Part shown: one piece after another, positions 1 through 13,300 of the stretch
How the letters are laid out: every line of letters starts with the position of its first letter
Numbering within the stretch: position 1 is the stretch's first letter
Assembly: GCA_001599755.1 (NCBI GenBank)
Contig: BCHX01000005.1
Coordinates: 1,707,922-1,771,921, forward strand
Source of the DNA: Gliomastix tumulicola
Lineage: Eukaryota; Ascomycota; Sordariomycetes; Hypocreales; Bionectriaceae
Reading direction: 5' to 3'
DNA length: 64,000 nucleotides
Position numbers and translations under genes: made by a program
Notes under the pieces: model-generated
The model's database searches: none
Told to the model about the DNA's origin: nothing
The model's input: the letters and a program-made list of their open reading frames with translations, nothing else

Positions 1-3000
1 TATAGTAATTAGCTCTCCCTTAGCGCTTATTCCTTATATTCTTAGATTACACTAGTAGTAATTCTATCTTTAGCTACCTATTAATTATAGGTTAAATTTT
101 AACCTTTCCACTTAACTTAGTATTCTATTATTCCCTTATACTTCTACTTTCTATATATATATTTAACCTTATAGAATTTATCTCTATTATTAACCTATAG
201 ATTCTAAGTTACTTTAATTAGTCCTAGGTTATTATAGATATAGAAGTCCTTAGTTATTAGCTAAAGGTACTTAATTAAGATAACTAAATAAATCTTTATT
301 AATAGGGGTAATTTAAGCTTATAGGCTAAATTATTAATAACTCTCTTAATATAGAAGGGACCCTCTTATTACTATAATCACTTTTATAATTCTTATCCCT
401 TAATCTTATAGCTATTATATAGATTAATATAGACTTAATTGCCCTTCTATAGCAAGATTAACCTATACCTAGTATTATAGTAGCATTTATCTTTTATAAT
501 AGTAATATTAATTTATTTATATACTTACTTTCTTAATACCTTACATAGATATAGTATCTTAATTACCTTAGTAGCTACTTTAGTGATTATATTAATTAGT
601 TAAGTAAGTTATATTCCATAGAGAAATTTATATATAGATAGGCGAGTTCCTATATTCTAGGTAGTATTTAAGTAAAACTATAGTAATAGAATAATAGTCT
701 TCTAATCTAGTTCTAGGTTATTAATATAGGCTATATATATTATAATCTTAATTATCTAATTCTTTTATTTAATCACTCTATTAGCCTAAGGATAGTATAC
801 TATAATTAAGGCTAGCTTAGTGTTAAAGGCTTTCTAAAGTCCTTACTAGAAGTTAAAGGTGAATTTCTAATTATAATTACTAATAATAACTCTTAGTAAG
901 CTCTAGTTAAATAGTATTAAGGATTATACTAATACCTACACTTAGTCTAATACTATATATCTCTACTATCCTAGAATTAGAAGTATACACTAACTAATTA
1001 GGTAGATTATAATAAGAAGCTAATTAAATATCTTAAAGTTCCTAATTACCTATAGTAATCCCTTTAATATTATTAAAGGGAGATCTATAATAAAGTCTAT
1101 TCTAATAGCTTATATAAGTAAGGTATTATAATAAATTAGTTTATAAACACTAATCTTCTTCTACCTATTAGTTTACCTAAGGTAATACACCTTACACCCT
1201 ATAATATACTATTTAACCTTTTATATAATATCCTTAATTATATATAGCTTTAGGTCCTATAATATTTACTCTATCCCCTAGTAGTATATATTATTATATA
1301 TAGCTATTAGTATTTCCTTATTAATATTCTTAGGAATATAGAGTCTAGTGACTTTATTATAGGCTTTATAATAGAGTAGCTTATCCTTAATTATAAATAG
1401 AATACCCCTAGTCTTTAGAATCTATTAATAGTATTTCTTTTTACCTTCTTTATTTACTACTAAAAGCTTCTTTAATTCTTAGGCTTTAGAAGATTCTTCT
1501 TAATTATTCTTATTTAGCTAGATTATTTATATAATCTTTTTCTAGTAATTATTAAAGCTATAGCCTTAGATTATCTTATCCCTAAGTAATTCCTCTATTA
1601 CAGCCTCTATTATATTCTTATAGGAGATCTTATTAATATTAAAGATATAGAAAACATCTTCTAGGGCTATATAGCTTAGGTCCTATTATTATAGTAGATT
1701 ATTAGTCTCTAAAGCTAATAATTAACTAAAAGTATCTAGGATAAAGTTCTTCTTTCTAGGTAAATAAAAGACCTTAAGGTTATATTAGGAGAGATAGATT
1801 AATATATTAATTAATTATTTATTAGCTTAATTTATACTTAATATTTCTATTATTATCTTAGCTATTATCTATTTAGTAGCTAAATAGTCTATTAAGACTT
1901 AAAGTAGGTGCTTTAATAATTACACTATTATATATATCTTCCTTACTACCTATATAAGGCCTATAACTTTTAACTCTATTAGTCTATATACCTTTTCAGC
2001 CTATATAATTATATAGCTAGTGAAGATAATTAGCCTTATAGCTATACTTAGTATAATTATATTAGGCTTCTATATATAGCTATTAGTAAGATAAAAGTAT
2101 ATATACATAAAGCCTTATTAAAGGCTAGTATTAATTTAATAGTATAGGACTTTATCTAGATTTATATAGTATAGCATTTAGCTAAAAGTAATCTTAGCCT
2201 ATAAGGCTTAAAATAATAACAACTCTTCTCTCATAGGTGTAAACTTCATTACATAGGTATACACCTTTCACTTATTTCTATTATTATTAGTAACTTTTCC
2301 TTCCTTATAGCCTTCCACTAGTATTATAACCTTATAGTTTTATAATAGCTAGGCAAGTTAACTATAGTATAAAATAAGTAACTATAGGAAGCTAGTTACT
2401 CCTAGGTATATTTCTAAGTTAGCTAGAGTTTAAGGAAACTTAAGCTTAGTGAAAGTAGTAATCCTCTTATCTATTATTATTATACTTATTTTATTAACTT
2501 GAAATCCCAGCACCTATGTAAATAAATATCCTATAAAGTTTTTCTCTAGTAAGATAAATATATTTAAATCCTAAAAAAGCTAAAGAACTTAATCTAAGTA
2601 TTATAGATATATCTTTTAGGATATAGAGAAGATAATAATATTATTAATATAGCTATAAGTGTAATCCTTATATAGGTTTAAGACTTAGTCTATAAATTAT
2701 TATATATACACTAGGCTATTTTAAAATCCTATAGGTATAACTATTATTCTTTTAAGTCCCTAATAGCTAATCACTATAAATTAATCTTAATACTTTTATT
2801 TAACCCTAAACTAATAGAAGAATCTAGAAGCATCTATAATAGTAATTACTAAGGCTCCCCTTAAAGTAGCTATAATATCTTCCTATCTTAAAAGTAGATA
2901 ATTATCCGGGATAGTAGCTTAATTAAGTGAGCGTAGGTCAACTATAACTTTAGCTTTCTAGGTTATACTAACCTTTCTCTAGACTATAAAATATAGTATA

Positions 3001-6000
3001 GTAAAGCTAGATAATTTAATTACCTTTTTTATTCACCCCTATATTAATAGCTTATTATAGGTTTTATTAATTATATTATAGTCCCTTTATCCTTATAAAT
3101 AAGGGTATTAAACTAGCTTCATAGATTACTAGCCTTCTATAAGAGGAACTTCAAGCTCTTCCCCCTTAGTAATATATATTAGCCCTATATCCTTAAATAT
3201 AGTCTTAAAACTCTAGATCTTATATTCTAGCTAGCTTATAAAGGTTTTATCTTATATATAAATATAGACTCCCTTATCTATAATATATTCCCTTAGGTTT
3301 AGTATCTTAGAGATTATTAGTAGTTACTTTATAATCTCTTTCTTAAACCACTTATAGTCTTATAGGTCCTTAGCCTAGTTCTTAAAGCTTAGTTTATTAA
3401 GCTCTTATATAGTTAATACTATTAGGGCTTCTAGCTTACTTAGGTCTTTAACCTTATACTCTCTATTCACTATTAGGTATTATCTATTATATAGTATAAG
3501 GAAGACTTTAACTATACTAGGAGCTTAGTAACTACCCTTATTATTAATTTCTTTAATATTTCCTAGCTTTTCTCTCACATTAAGTTATAGTAGGTTAATT
3601 AAGTTATTTTAAATTATAATTCCTTACTATATCCCTACATCTATAATAGTATATATAGCCTATAAATATAATAATATAAAGGAAAATAATCTTCCCATAG
3701 GCAACTCTTACTAGCATGCTAGCACTAGCTTCATCTCTCTAGGCTTAATACTAATAGTTAGCGTAGAGGTTACTTAGCGCTAAACTTATTATAGTTTATT
3801 ATTTTAGATTAAGAAGGAGAATAAAAAGTTATCTAGTATTAAAATCTTAATTATATTATTACTATAGTCTATAACTACACTAAATAGCTTTAAGAGGGCA
3901 TTCCTAATTAAAGCTCTAGTATCTAGGTTATCTATTACCTATATAGAGTATTAGAACTTAGCTATAGTGGATTCTCTATCTCTCTAATAGCTTTATATAT
4001 ATAGTTAAAATATAGCTTATTTATTTATATTAGTATTTCTATTAATTCCCTATATTATTAAAGGTTTAACCTTCTTAATAAAGTATTTTAACCTTCCTAA
4101 GAGCTTTTAGTTAATTAGTGAATTACCTACACTTATATTAATATAAATATAGAACTCTAGGCTATTCTAAGAAGCTATTATCTAGATCTATATTAATATA
4201 AAGCTAAGTAGTTTATAGTTAGCTAATCTAGAAGATGGAATTTATAAAAGGACCTCTAGAATAAGGAGAGGCTTATTAGCTATTTAAAGTAGCTAGTTTT
4301 CCTAATCCTTAGCGCTCTATACACTAGAAGTATACTAATAGTTAGACTTATTATTAGCTCTTAGCCTTAGGCCTTTAAAGTAGTTTCCTAGGTATATAAA
4401 TAGCTTATTCTATAAGTGGAACTTCTACCTATAGTTCTAACACTTAATTAGTAGCCTATTTAATACTTCCTCCTATAATACTTACTTCTCTTAATAGAGA
4501 TAAGCTCTAATATAGTCTCTTAATATATCTCCCTAGGGAAATTATTAATTATAAGTGTAATAGATAAAGTCTCCCTAGGTTCTATAATCTTATAGGCTTT
4601 AAAGGGAGATTAAATAAGTATATTAAGACTTCACCTCTAAGGAGCTATTAGTATCTTAAAGCTATAAGCCTAAGGATTCTAGACCCTTTTCTTCTACGTG
4701 GAAGCCTTTCTAGAAGGTAACCTATTTATTCTAATCTCTTTTAGTATTAATTCGCTAATCCCCTAAGTATTAATACTAATAATTACACTAGTTATTTATA
4801 GTAGTGTAGGATCTCCTATTAGGCTATTCCTTTAAATATAGATAGTCCTATAGTGGCTTATTAAATAGCTCTTATTAATAGCTATAATTATAGGAAGAGT
4901 CTTAGTTATTATAGGAGCTTTATTTATTATAGTCTTAGTTTTAGTTATAAGATCTATTATAGCTTAGTTCATAGCTATAGTATCTCTTAGAGAACTAATC
5001 TCTACTATAATTATAATCTTAACTATAGCTATAGTTATAATAGTAGTAATTACTATTATAGCTATAATATCCCTCACTATAGTAGTAGTCTTCCTAGTTA
5101 TAGTTACTATAGCCCTAACACTCCTTATTCTAGTATTAATTATCACTATAGCTCTTCTACTATTAGTTATTATATTAGTTATAAATTAGAGCTTAAAGTC
5201 TAAATTTAATAATACTATACTTACTCTTAAATAAGTATATTATCTTCTTAATAGACTATTTATAATTAGAGACTTTTATTATAGTTATAATCTCTAGTTT
5301 AATCTAGCCCTAAATTATCTTAATAATATAATAATCCTTTTTAAAGCTATATTATCTTCCTAGTATAACTTATTTCTAAATCTACTATACTAGTGGATAT
5401 CCCTCTATTTAATCTAAAGCTTAATAGTAGATACTTTAGAATTTATTCTATATCTTAACCTATAGATATTAGAATCTCTTAATTAAGTAGTTAATAAATA
5501 TATTTAATAAACTTTAGAGGAGCTTATCTCATAAGGAGGAACTTATCTCAGCTATTAGCTACTACTAGGTTATTCTTAAAAGAAGGGAAGAAAAATAGTC
5601 TATTAGTCTATACTTCTCTCCTCCATATTAATTATTAAACTCTCTAAGATAAGTGTAAAATATATAAATATCTATATAGATAAGGTCCTTATTCTAGGGT
5701 ATAAGGATTCCCTATCTCCTTAGGTCTAAATAGCTTAAATTAAATTAACTAATTAAATTATATTTAAGGTATTCTAGCACTATTAATAACTCCTATTAAC
5801 CTTTAGATTTCTTTATTAACTAGTAATAAAAGCCTAAGCTTCCCTTACTATCTAAGTCTTCTAAGTAGTAGTACCTCCAGCGATATTATCCCTAATTATT
5901 ACCTTTATAGTGCTAATAGTGGCAATAATTATTAAAGTTATCTATTAAGTCCTCTTAGTATCTCTAGTAATAATAGTTATTATTAGAGTTATTAGTTAAG

Positions 6001-7985
6001 TTAAAATCATCTAGACTTTTAGTAGGAGCTCTCTCTCTTTATTTTATTAGTTTTTATATTAATTTATCCCTTATTAGCTCTCTTAATAGTTATTTAGCTA
6101 CTCCCTCTAAGGCGTTATTATCTTCTAGGGAAGGTAATTTAATACTAGTAGTAACTTCTAGCTCTAGTTTCCCTAGAAGGTTTTATAGGGGGTATTAATA
6201 CCTATTTAGAGATAGTTTCCCAAGTAACCATTTAGTCTAATTTCTCTAGATTAAAAGGAACTTAAGGCTTAATAATATAGCTAGTTTATAGTTAACTAGC
6301 TTCTTTATTTCCTAGTTACTTAGAGTATAAGAACTAGCTAAGCTATAGTATTTATACCTAGCTTAATAGTCCTAGGCTATTATTCCATCTAGAACCTCTA
6401 TATAGTTCTAATAATATTAGTATAACTTAAAGTATTTAACTCCCTAGTATAATATTTATACTACTCTAGGGTTATCCTTAAAGAAGTCTTTAATATTATT
6501 TATATTTATAGATAATAAGAAGATTAATATTTAATAGTTAATTAGTTAAAGTAGTAGTACTTTATCCTAAATAAACCCTATTAGCTTATTAACACTAAAT
6601 TATAGGCTTCTATTATTATTCTTATCTATTATATTAAGCAAGGCTCTAGGAACTTCCCCACCTATTAGCTAAAGGTTATTTCCTCCCTTATTATAGCTAC
6701 ACACTATTATTATAGCTAAACTAGTAATACCCTTATATATTAAATTTATATTCCTTCTTTCACCTAGGACTATATAATATACCTATTTAGTATAATTAGT
6801 AGTTAGCTACTACCTTCTATATTAAACTAGGAACTAGTTAATCTAAAAGTATTTACAAGAGGTATAATTAACTCTTAATAGCTTCTTAGCCTTAAATCCT
6901 TAAAGATTTAGCTAAATAATATATAAGAAGATTAATAACTTAAACTTAACTCTCCTAATTAAATAACTTCCCTTAACCTTTAATAAACTTATTTTATAGT
7001 TATAATTAAGCTTAATAGTAGAAATAAGTACCTATAAAGGTAGCCTCCTAGAATAAGCCTAGTAGAATCTCAAGTTAAGTATATAGTTAAATAGGTACTA
7101 GTTTATCTAGGCCTATAGTATTATATTAATAGTTCCCCTAATAATAGCTCCCTTATAAGCTACCTTAGGAATAAGTAACTTAATTAGGATAAATTTAAAT
7201 ATAATTACCTAGGTTTTTTACTTTTTAGATTATTTTAAATATTATAGGAGAAGCTAGAATTAACTTTTAACTATTATCTTAGTTTAAGGGCAAGCTACTA
7301 GAAGGAGCACTTATTAAGTATACTAATAGTTAGTAACTAATAGTTATATATACTAATATAGTTTTTTTATAGTACTATTTAATTAAGTAATTTAATAATA
7401 GTGATTTTAAGGTACTAATAATATATTACTTAACACCTTCCACTTTACTATATAGTTGCCTATAGTAATAATTCAGTTAAGGTATACTTTATAAATTATA
7501 TATAGTACTTTTAATCCTTATTACTAGCCTTAGGTTATTATATTATAGTAGGAGAGGCTTTATTAATTATATAAATTAGCCCCTCTTTATAATCTTATCT
7601 TATATTTTCCTTAAATAGAATTAAGGGTTTAAAGGTGAAATTAATACTTAAGAGGCCTCTAAAGCTATAATAATTAGGGTTAGGGTTTAATTCCTTATTA
7701 TATAAGGTAGTATTATTATTTTTTATAAAGTTATAATAGTATTAATATACTATAAGGAGGCTATAGGTGTAGTGAAGTGATTTATAGTTTCTTAATTATT
7801 AAAATAAAGGTTCCTTTTATAGATATAGTGCAAGGAGACTAGGGCTCCTGCGGAGGTTATTTCTAGTACTTATTATAGTATAAAATCATCTCTTACTACT
7901 ATTTAGCATATAGATCTATACCTAGCTCATATATTATAAAGAAGTTAATAATTTATTCTAAGGTTCTAGATCAAGGCGCTTGCCT
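1..7985. repeat. AT-rich, RIP-degraded repeat block
   Basis: Nearly 8 kb of very low GC DNA dominated by TA steps and short runs of a, t and ta, with few CpA or TpG steps. The only open frame over 50 codons is 60 codons of Ile/Thr/Val repeats at 4964-5146 on the minus strand, which is compositional. Stops occur every few codons in all frames. This is the expected end product of repeat-induced point mutation (C to T, favouring CpA) on transposon copies. Some minus-strand stretches (for example about 2,880-3,360) keep a modest density of sense codons, but I could not recognise reverse transcriptase, integrase or transposase motifs, so the element family is not assigned. No LTR pair or terminal inverted repeats were found by eye. 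GC content rises abruptly near 7,960-8,000. Confidence 0.88.
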
Positions 7986-8008
7986 TAATCACTTCAAAGG
8001 CTAGGCTA

Positions 8009-8050
8009 GTCCCAATTGGGACCAGAGAGGGATTAACCTCTCCCGGTCCC
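8009..8050. repeat. Palindrome and imperfect hairpin at the AT-block boundary
   Basis: A perfect 14-bp palindrome, GTCCCAATTGGGAC, lies at about 8009-8022. It overlaps an imperfect inverted repeat: a left arm starting GGGACCAGAGAGG and a right arm ending CCTCTCCCGGTCCC, separated by GATTAA. The structure falls within the first tens of bases of normal-GC DNA after the RIP block and includes the stop of the truncated PD-(D/E)XK reading frame. It could be the edge of a mobile element or the breakpoint of an insertion; the sequence does not decide. Confidence 0.5.
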
Positions 8051-8914
8051 TTCCTCCAAGACACTTATCGTGTCAGGAGTGAAAGAATACTTAGGCTTTG
8101 GCAAGTGTAGGTAGGGCACGTACGTGGTATGTACACTGATGGAACAAGGAGCCTTGCTCCCAGAAACAGCGCTTTGGTAAGAAGTCGAGTGCCGTATGCT
8201 TCTGGTTAGAAGAGGGCTGTGGACCATGCAATTCCAGTGCGCCTCTGGTTCGCTTGAAGCAAAGCTGGCCTCGGCGTCTTTTTGAATGTCCAATAAGTCA
8301 AGGACTGGCGGCAGGGTCCCGAACTTTCTGCGACTTCCCGACTAGTCAGCTACAGACGGATCGTCGAAGAGACCCGCGAACAACGGACGGCCAGAAACAT
8401 CACCCACGCGCGAGACGATTTCCTCCTACGTCTGTGTCAGCTTACGGGACCAAGGGGATGCCACGGCGGCGTAATCTCGATTTTCTAGACGTACCTGGTC
8501 CTCTGTGCTAATGATTCCCTGACCTCGACTAATCCGCTGAAGTTGTGACGCAATGCCTTGAAGCTCGGCGGGCAAAGGCACAATGCGGTTCAAGGTTCTC
8601 CTTCTAATGACGGAATCCCGTTCCAAAGCTGCCATGTCCTTGGCCGAACTCGTCGTCGTCGCAATGCTACTGTCATCGGACAACTGCCCCGAGGAGTCGA
8701 TACTGTCGGGCGGTAGGTAGACGCGAATCGCCAGCTGGTAGGTGCTCCTAGATGGTATTGAAACCGGGTCTAGGCGCTGTCGCTTCGCAGCAGCAACGCT
8801 GTCGTCAGCGCGGTTGGTGTTGCCATCGTCGGACCTCGAGCGCTTTCGGGAGTTCAAATCCTCGGAAGCAGTCGTGACCTTGGATAGCCAGCTTAGAAAT
8901 TGGTCGTGCAGCAT
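8033..8914 (-). pseudogene. PD-(D/E)XK nuclease-like fungal protein, disrupted and truncated
   Basis: One reading frame runs from an ATG at 8914-8912 (MLHDQFLSWLSKV...) to a stop at 8035-8033, broken by two in-frame TAG codons at 8428-8426 and 8344-8342. The N-terminus has features I associate with the fungal PD-(D/E)XK nuclease-like family: a short helix, a basic KRSRSDD/KRQRLDP segment, a Ser/Thr-rich linker, then a PAELQGIASQLQRISRGQGII helix. After the second TAG the frame continues with a GTLPPVLDLLD segment and EPEAHWNCMVHSPLL, which resembles the family's conserved WN..VH.PLL block. The catalytic C-terminal part is missing; the frame ends where the AT block begins. Both stops could come from CAG or TGG by RIP-type C-to-T change. 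Family assignment is from recall of its sequence style and is moderate. Members are often found next to transposable elements. Confidence 0.62.
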
Positions 8915-9236
8915 GTTGATAAAGATTGACGACGGAGAGTATAATGAAGTGATTTATTCGAAGAAATCGACAAATGAAAAACGAATGCTGGCATGCGGGC
9001 GAATAAATACCTGAGGAATAGGACCATTCAATGGAGGGGTGCAGGAAGGTGGCTTAAGTCTTTCCTCAACTGCGTGGCTGGGACCTCAAGCAGGTCTGCC
9101 CTTTATGTTGTTGGGGGGGGGAGGGTGACAGGTGCACGAGGCTGTGCGAAGTCCCGATGGCTCCGTGTTGGCGTGATGGCGGGCTTCGAGGCAGGCAGGT
9201 GCGGTGAAATAGTATACGCAAGCCGCTCGAGCCGGG
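8915..9236. other. Spacer between two pseudogenes
   Basis: About 320 bases of ordinary GC content between the PD-(D/E)XK-like and the TDP2-like pseudogenes. It contains a run of nine G at about 9113-9121. No conserved frame, RNA gene or repeat pair was seen. Confidence 0.5.
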
Positions 9237-10206
9237 TCAAGTATAGCAAAAGAAGCATCTCAGCCCAGAATGGTCGCCCCACGGCAGGGGTTCAGACTCG
9301 GCTTGCTGGTTCTTGTCCTCCTTGGTGGCTGGGTCGGAGGGGCGGCGATGGTGGCTGGGTGTAGCACCTCGATACTCTGTGCCTTCCACCCCGGTGGTAG
9401 TGATCCCGTCCAGTCTAGCCGGCGGGAATATTTGCTTGCCGTCGATGCCCCATGTGAAGCCAGGTTCAGAGCCCCGTGTCGTCAGTCCAGGCGTCGAGGA
9501 GTCTGTTCTCAGCGACCAGCGTCTCGTCCTCCGGCAGGACGGGGTTGAAGTCTCCGGCAGCCAGGCCACGGCCCGCGCTTCGGAGCAGAGCCGCCACGAT
9601 GGGGATGTGGCGGGGACGCGTTGAGACGGTCGAATCTGCAGGGAATCGAGATGCACATTGATGAGGCGGAGGCGCGACGGCGCAGTCTGCCCCGTGCATG
9701 ATCTGGAGCGGGCCAGAATTGACCAGGACATCGCAGCAAAGCGCGTCTCGTCCAAAGCGGCTCGGAAACTTGACGCGCCAGACGGGCCCTATTCTTGGGC
9801 CATCTGCAGATCCTCCGCGCGGATAGCCAAAACGTGGCTTCGACAATAGCGTGATGCTTGCGCATGACACTCCTTCCCAATGGGCATCATCGGCCTCTGT
9901 TGAGAAGTATCTTTGCGAATTTGCGCATTCTGCAGCAGGGCCGCCAATGCCGGGCCTAGACACCTCTTGGAAGAAGACCACGTCGGTAGCAGGTGTCAGA
10001 CTGAGGATGCGCGAGGCAATCGCTGAGACACGTGCACCAGGCAGCTCCGAGAAGGCGTCCACGTTCCAAGTCACCACAGTCAGCCCCGAGTCACTGCATC
10101 TCGAGCCCGAATCTGGTGCCAGGTCGTGTTTGTGCGGCCGCGAAGCTGTAGCGGTGATCGGGGTCCATTTCTACGCGGTAGGATCGAACTCGTGTCAGGA
10201 TTAGAA
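9237..10206 (-). pseudogene. TDP2-like endonuclease/exonuclease/phosphatase, frameshifted
   Basis: The relic reads in segments of two minus-strand frames. The first frame gives RPHKHDLAPDSGSRC, then TVVTWNVDAFSELPGARV and TDVVFFQEVSRP, then GLAAGDFNPVLPEDE. The second frame gives RLRLINVHLDSLQIRPSQR and, later, EPGFTWGIDGKQIFPPARLD and WGDHSGLR. In order these match motifs of the EEP superfamily: TWN, the Mg-binding QE, NVHLDS, GDFN, FTW, RLD and the terminal (S/G)DH. That combination is typical of tyrosyl-DNA phosphodiesterase 2-like proteins, which release tyrosine-linked 5' DNA ends. Restoring this order needs three frame changes, near 9,700, 9,615 and 9,468. There is also an in-frame TAG at 10173-10171 before a KWTP motif. 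A single frameshift might be sequencing error; three plus a nonsense codon point to a decayed gene. It lies 2 kb from the RIP block. Confidence 0.72.
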
Positions 10207-10359
10207 TGTTGGCGGCGCGGTGAGGTCAACGGAAGGCAGGGGAACATCCTGCCGCCACGAGAGGGAGCCGGTACGAAGAGAAGGAAAGAGGGACATCTTC
10301 GCAGGCTCCTGCACTTTCTGCTGTTCGTCTGTGAGTTACGTTTTAGGGGCAAGAACAGT

Positions 10360-13300
10360 CTCCAGGGCGACTTGGGGCGCCGCCAGCACGGAGTTAATAC
10401 GGGGCGATTTTCCGCTTAATCAGCACTGGACATCGTCACAGCCCAACAGTAACAGAACAATCCATGCCTCGCTTGTGACAGAAGACTGTTCTCCGTGCCA
10501 TTTAGGGTCATGAGAAGGCTAGAAATGCCGTGTTCATAGAAGAAGTAGAACCGCGAGCTTTTGCAAGAGAGGGTAATCTGTCCTACTGTCTCTAGTAGGA
10601 TCAGACTCCCAAACGTGGTGTTGTGTCAATTATTTCCTACCCTATACCATCTTCCTACAACTACAAGGATACCTAGAGAGACGTTCTCGTTGGAGCAAAG
10701 GATAGAGTGATTCGATCTGCGACATAGAGTTGAATCTGATGAACCATTGGTAAGTTTCATTCACGACATCCCCCTTGCCTATTGCCTCAAAAAAAACGTG
10801 CGGGTAGAAGCGAGATTCCATTCTAGGACCTCAAAATCCAACATTCCCTCAAGTCATAAGCAGAAGCACCCGACGGACCGGCCTAGATCTCGAACCAACC
10901 ACAGCCTCCAGATGCCCTCGGTCAGACTATTGACTCGGACACCCACAGCTTGGCTCCAAGACGGCAGTCCCGAACGAATATCTCAGCAAGGTGTGGATGA
11001 GAGCCAAGTGGTGTCACGGAACCTCGAGGCTTGGCGCTGAATAGTAAGGAGCAACATCTCACTCAACGATCGAAAACATCTCCGAAATTTTTGAAAAATT
11101 CGCGATTCTCGTAAATCGAATCGATCACTGACTGAGCAATGTGATCTCTGCTATCATGGCAGAATTGTGCCGCCGATCCTCATCATAGCAGTGTTATGCG
11201 CGCTGCGGCGAAGGGATCGACCAGCAGAATGATGCCACCGGGACTAAATATTCACCATGCATACACCAGCTGAATCTCAGCACACTGGGCGGCCCTGGAC
11301 TCTCCAATGAGCGATCGACACCGTCACAACCATCACCCAATAAAAAAAAGTCATCACAGCCAAGATGACGGACGGTCTAGGCTTTCGTGGGATCATCGGG
11401 GGTGATGATTCATGATCATCGCACAGAGCGTGCTGCTGCTGGCGGCTGGATGTATATCCTCGAGTCGCGTGAGCCGCGGCCACGACACGGGTCCCCGAAG
11501 GACTCGGAGGCGTCATAGAATGGCAAAATGATCTATTGCTTTCGATCGCATCGCCTCCTGGGTCTAGATTCATGATCTTCCTCAAGGCAGCCTCACATCC
11601 ACCCCGAAGGGCCGGAGGGGACCCTTTGGCTTGGTCCTCGGGCAGCGGGCAGTCCGCCTCGCCTACATGCATAGCATTTGTTGAAGTTGTGCCGTCGGAA
11701 ACTAGCAAGTACCGTACACCTCAAATCTGCTGGCTGGCCCTTGAAAAGATGAAACTGATGAATGGACATCACGCGATGTACCTTTGGCCGAGGACTCAAT
11801 ACACAGCGAGATCCGACTTGCAAGGGTCGGTGTACGCATTTCTCAGCCACATATTGGCCGTTATAGGCGGAAACCAATAATGTCACTGTCAGCCCTTGCT
11901 TTTCTCTGACAAACATGAAATATCGAATACCAATGATACGGTCGTCAGATGGGCAGGGAGTTGGATTCATGGGGGCGGGACGCTGTGGCGTTTCCAGCTG
12001 AAGCCCTCCGATCGGCCCATGACCCTGCCAAACGTGAAATAGGCCCGTCTAGGCGAGCGGCTTGAGACGATCCGACCGCGGACAGAGCTTGGGAGCTGTG
12101 ATTTAGCAAGCAAGGCCGGAAATCATATCATTTCATTCATCACCACCAAGGGCCGGAGCTTGCGAGTGGGGGTGAGACTGAGACGCCGGGAAGCCGGGGG
12201 GGAAATAACTAACACCACCGTATATCCGCCTCATTCGGTGAGTTTCAACGGTGAGCAGGCCTAGAGAAAGGGGACAATGAACACACACACACACATACAC
12301 ACATATGCATAGCCCAATAGATGAATGACTTGTGCGCACATGGAACCCTCTAGATTGGGGCGTTGAAAACTCAACACCTCCAACCTCGGGCAACCATGAC
12401 ATTGAGGCTTCGGGGAAGAAAGAATCAGAAAAAGGCGACCAGGGAAGAAAATTGGGGGGACTGGACACACACCCCAAAAGCAGCTAGACCGGGAGGAGCT
12501 ACGGCTGGGCTGGTAAGCTTAGATGGACCAAACAGATCTCCGATAGATGGTGTCATCCGGACCCTGTTTGTGCTCATCTCACATGGACCGGATCGACCTT
12601 GGCCTTATCGTTCCAAGCGCGCAGTCTATCTGTGAGGTAGTTTTTTTTAAAGCAGGAAATGAGCTGCGTGGGTGGATGGGGGAGGGGAGAGCGAGGAAGC
12701 GAGCTGTGGGCAGCTCTCCAGCAGCAGCGACAGAGGACACAAAGGGACACAAGAGCGAATACCTACAGGAACAGCATCATCATGTTGGGGGAAGAAGAAC
12801 GGTAAGCATCAGAGAAACGAAACGAATCTTGGTAACCGTGCCGGCTTGGCCGCCACCAAGCAGAAAACGGGGGGGGGAATATTGACAATTCAACAGTGAA
12901 AGCCCAGCCCAGCCCACCCCCCGTCCTAATGATGCCCCGATGACACACCCAACGGGAGACGCCGTGCGGTGAGACAAATTCGTGGCTTGAATGGCACCAT
13001 CCGGGCAGGCCCCTCCCCCCAAAATCCTCGTCCACCAGCCAAGCAGAAAAAAAAACCCAGACCTTGTCAAGGGACAGGACCTCGAGGCCAATGTCTTGGG
13101 AACGGACCATCGGCGTGGAGCAGGACGCTTTCGAGTCCGTCAGCCATCCATCCTTTTCTCCACGGGTCAAGGATTGACTCCAGTCCCCATCTAACAGGCT
13201 TTAAGCATACGGGAAGCCAAGTTGACTAGTAGGGCGTGTTTAGCAGTTACGTACAGCAGTACTACTAGTACTCAGCGTTTGCCTTCTGGGAGGGGGGAGG

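Noticed and set aside
4964..5146. 60-codon frame in the AT block
   Set aside because: Ile/Thr/Val repeats arise from TA-rich composition; not a protein.
10170..10200. Possible tRNA B box (GTTCGATCC)
   Set aside because: No A box, acceptor stem or anticodon arm around it; it lies within the TDP2-like relic. No other tRNA was found in the window.
10747..11040. 97-codon plus-strand open frame
   Set aside because: No motif, no neighbour support; non-coding composition.
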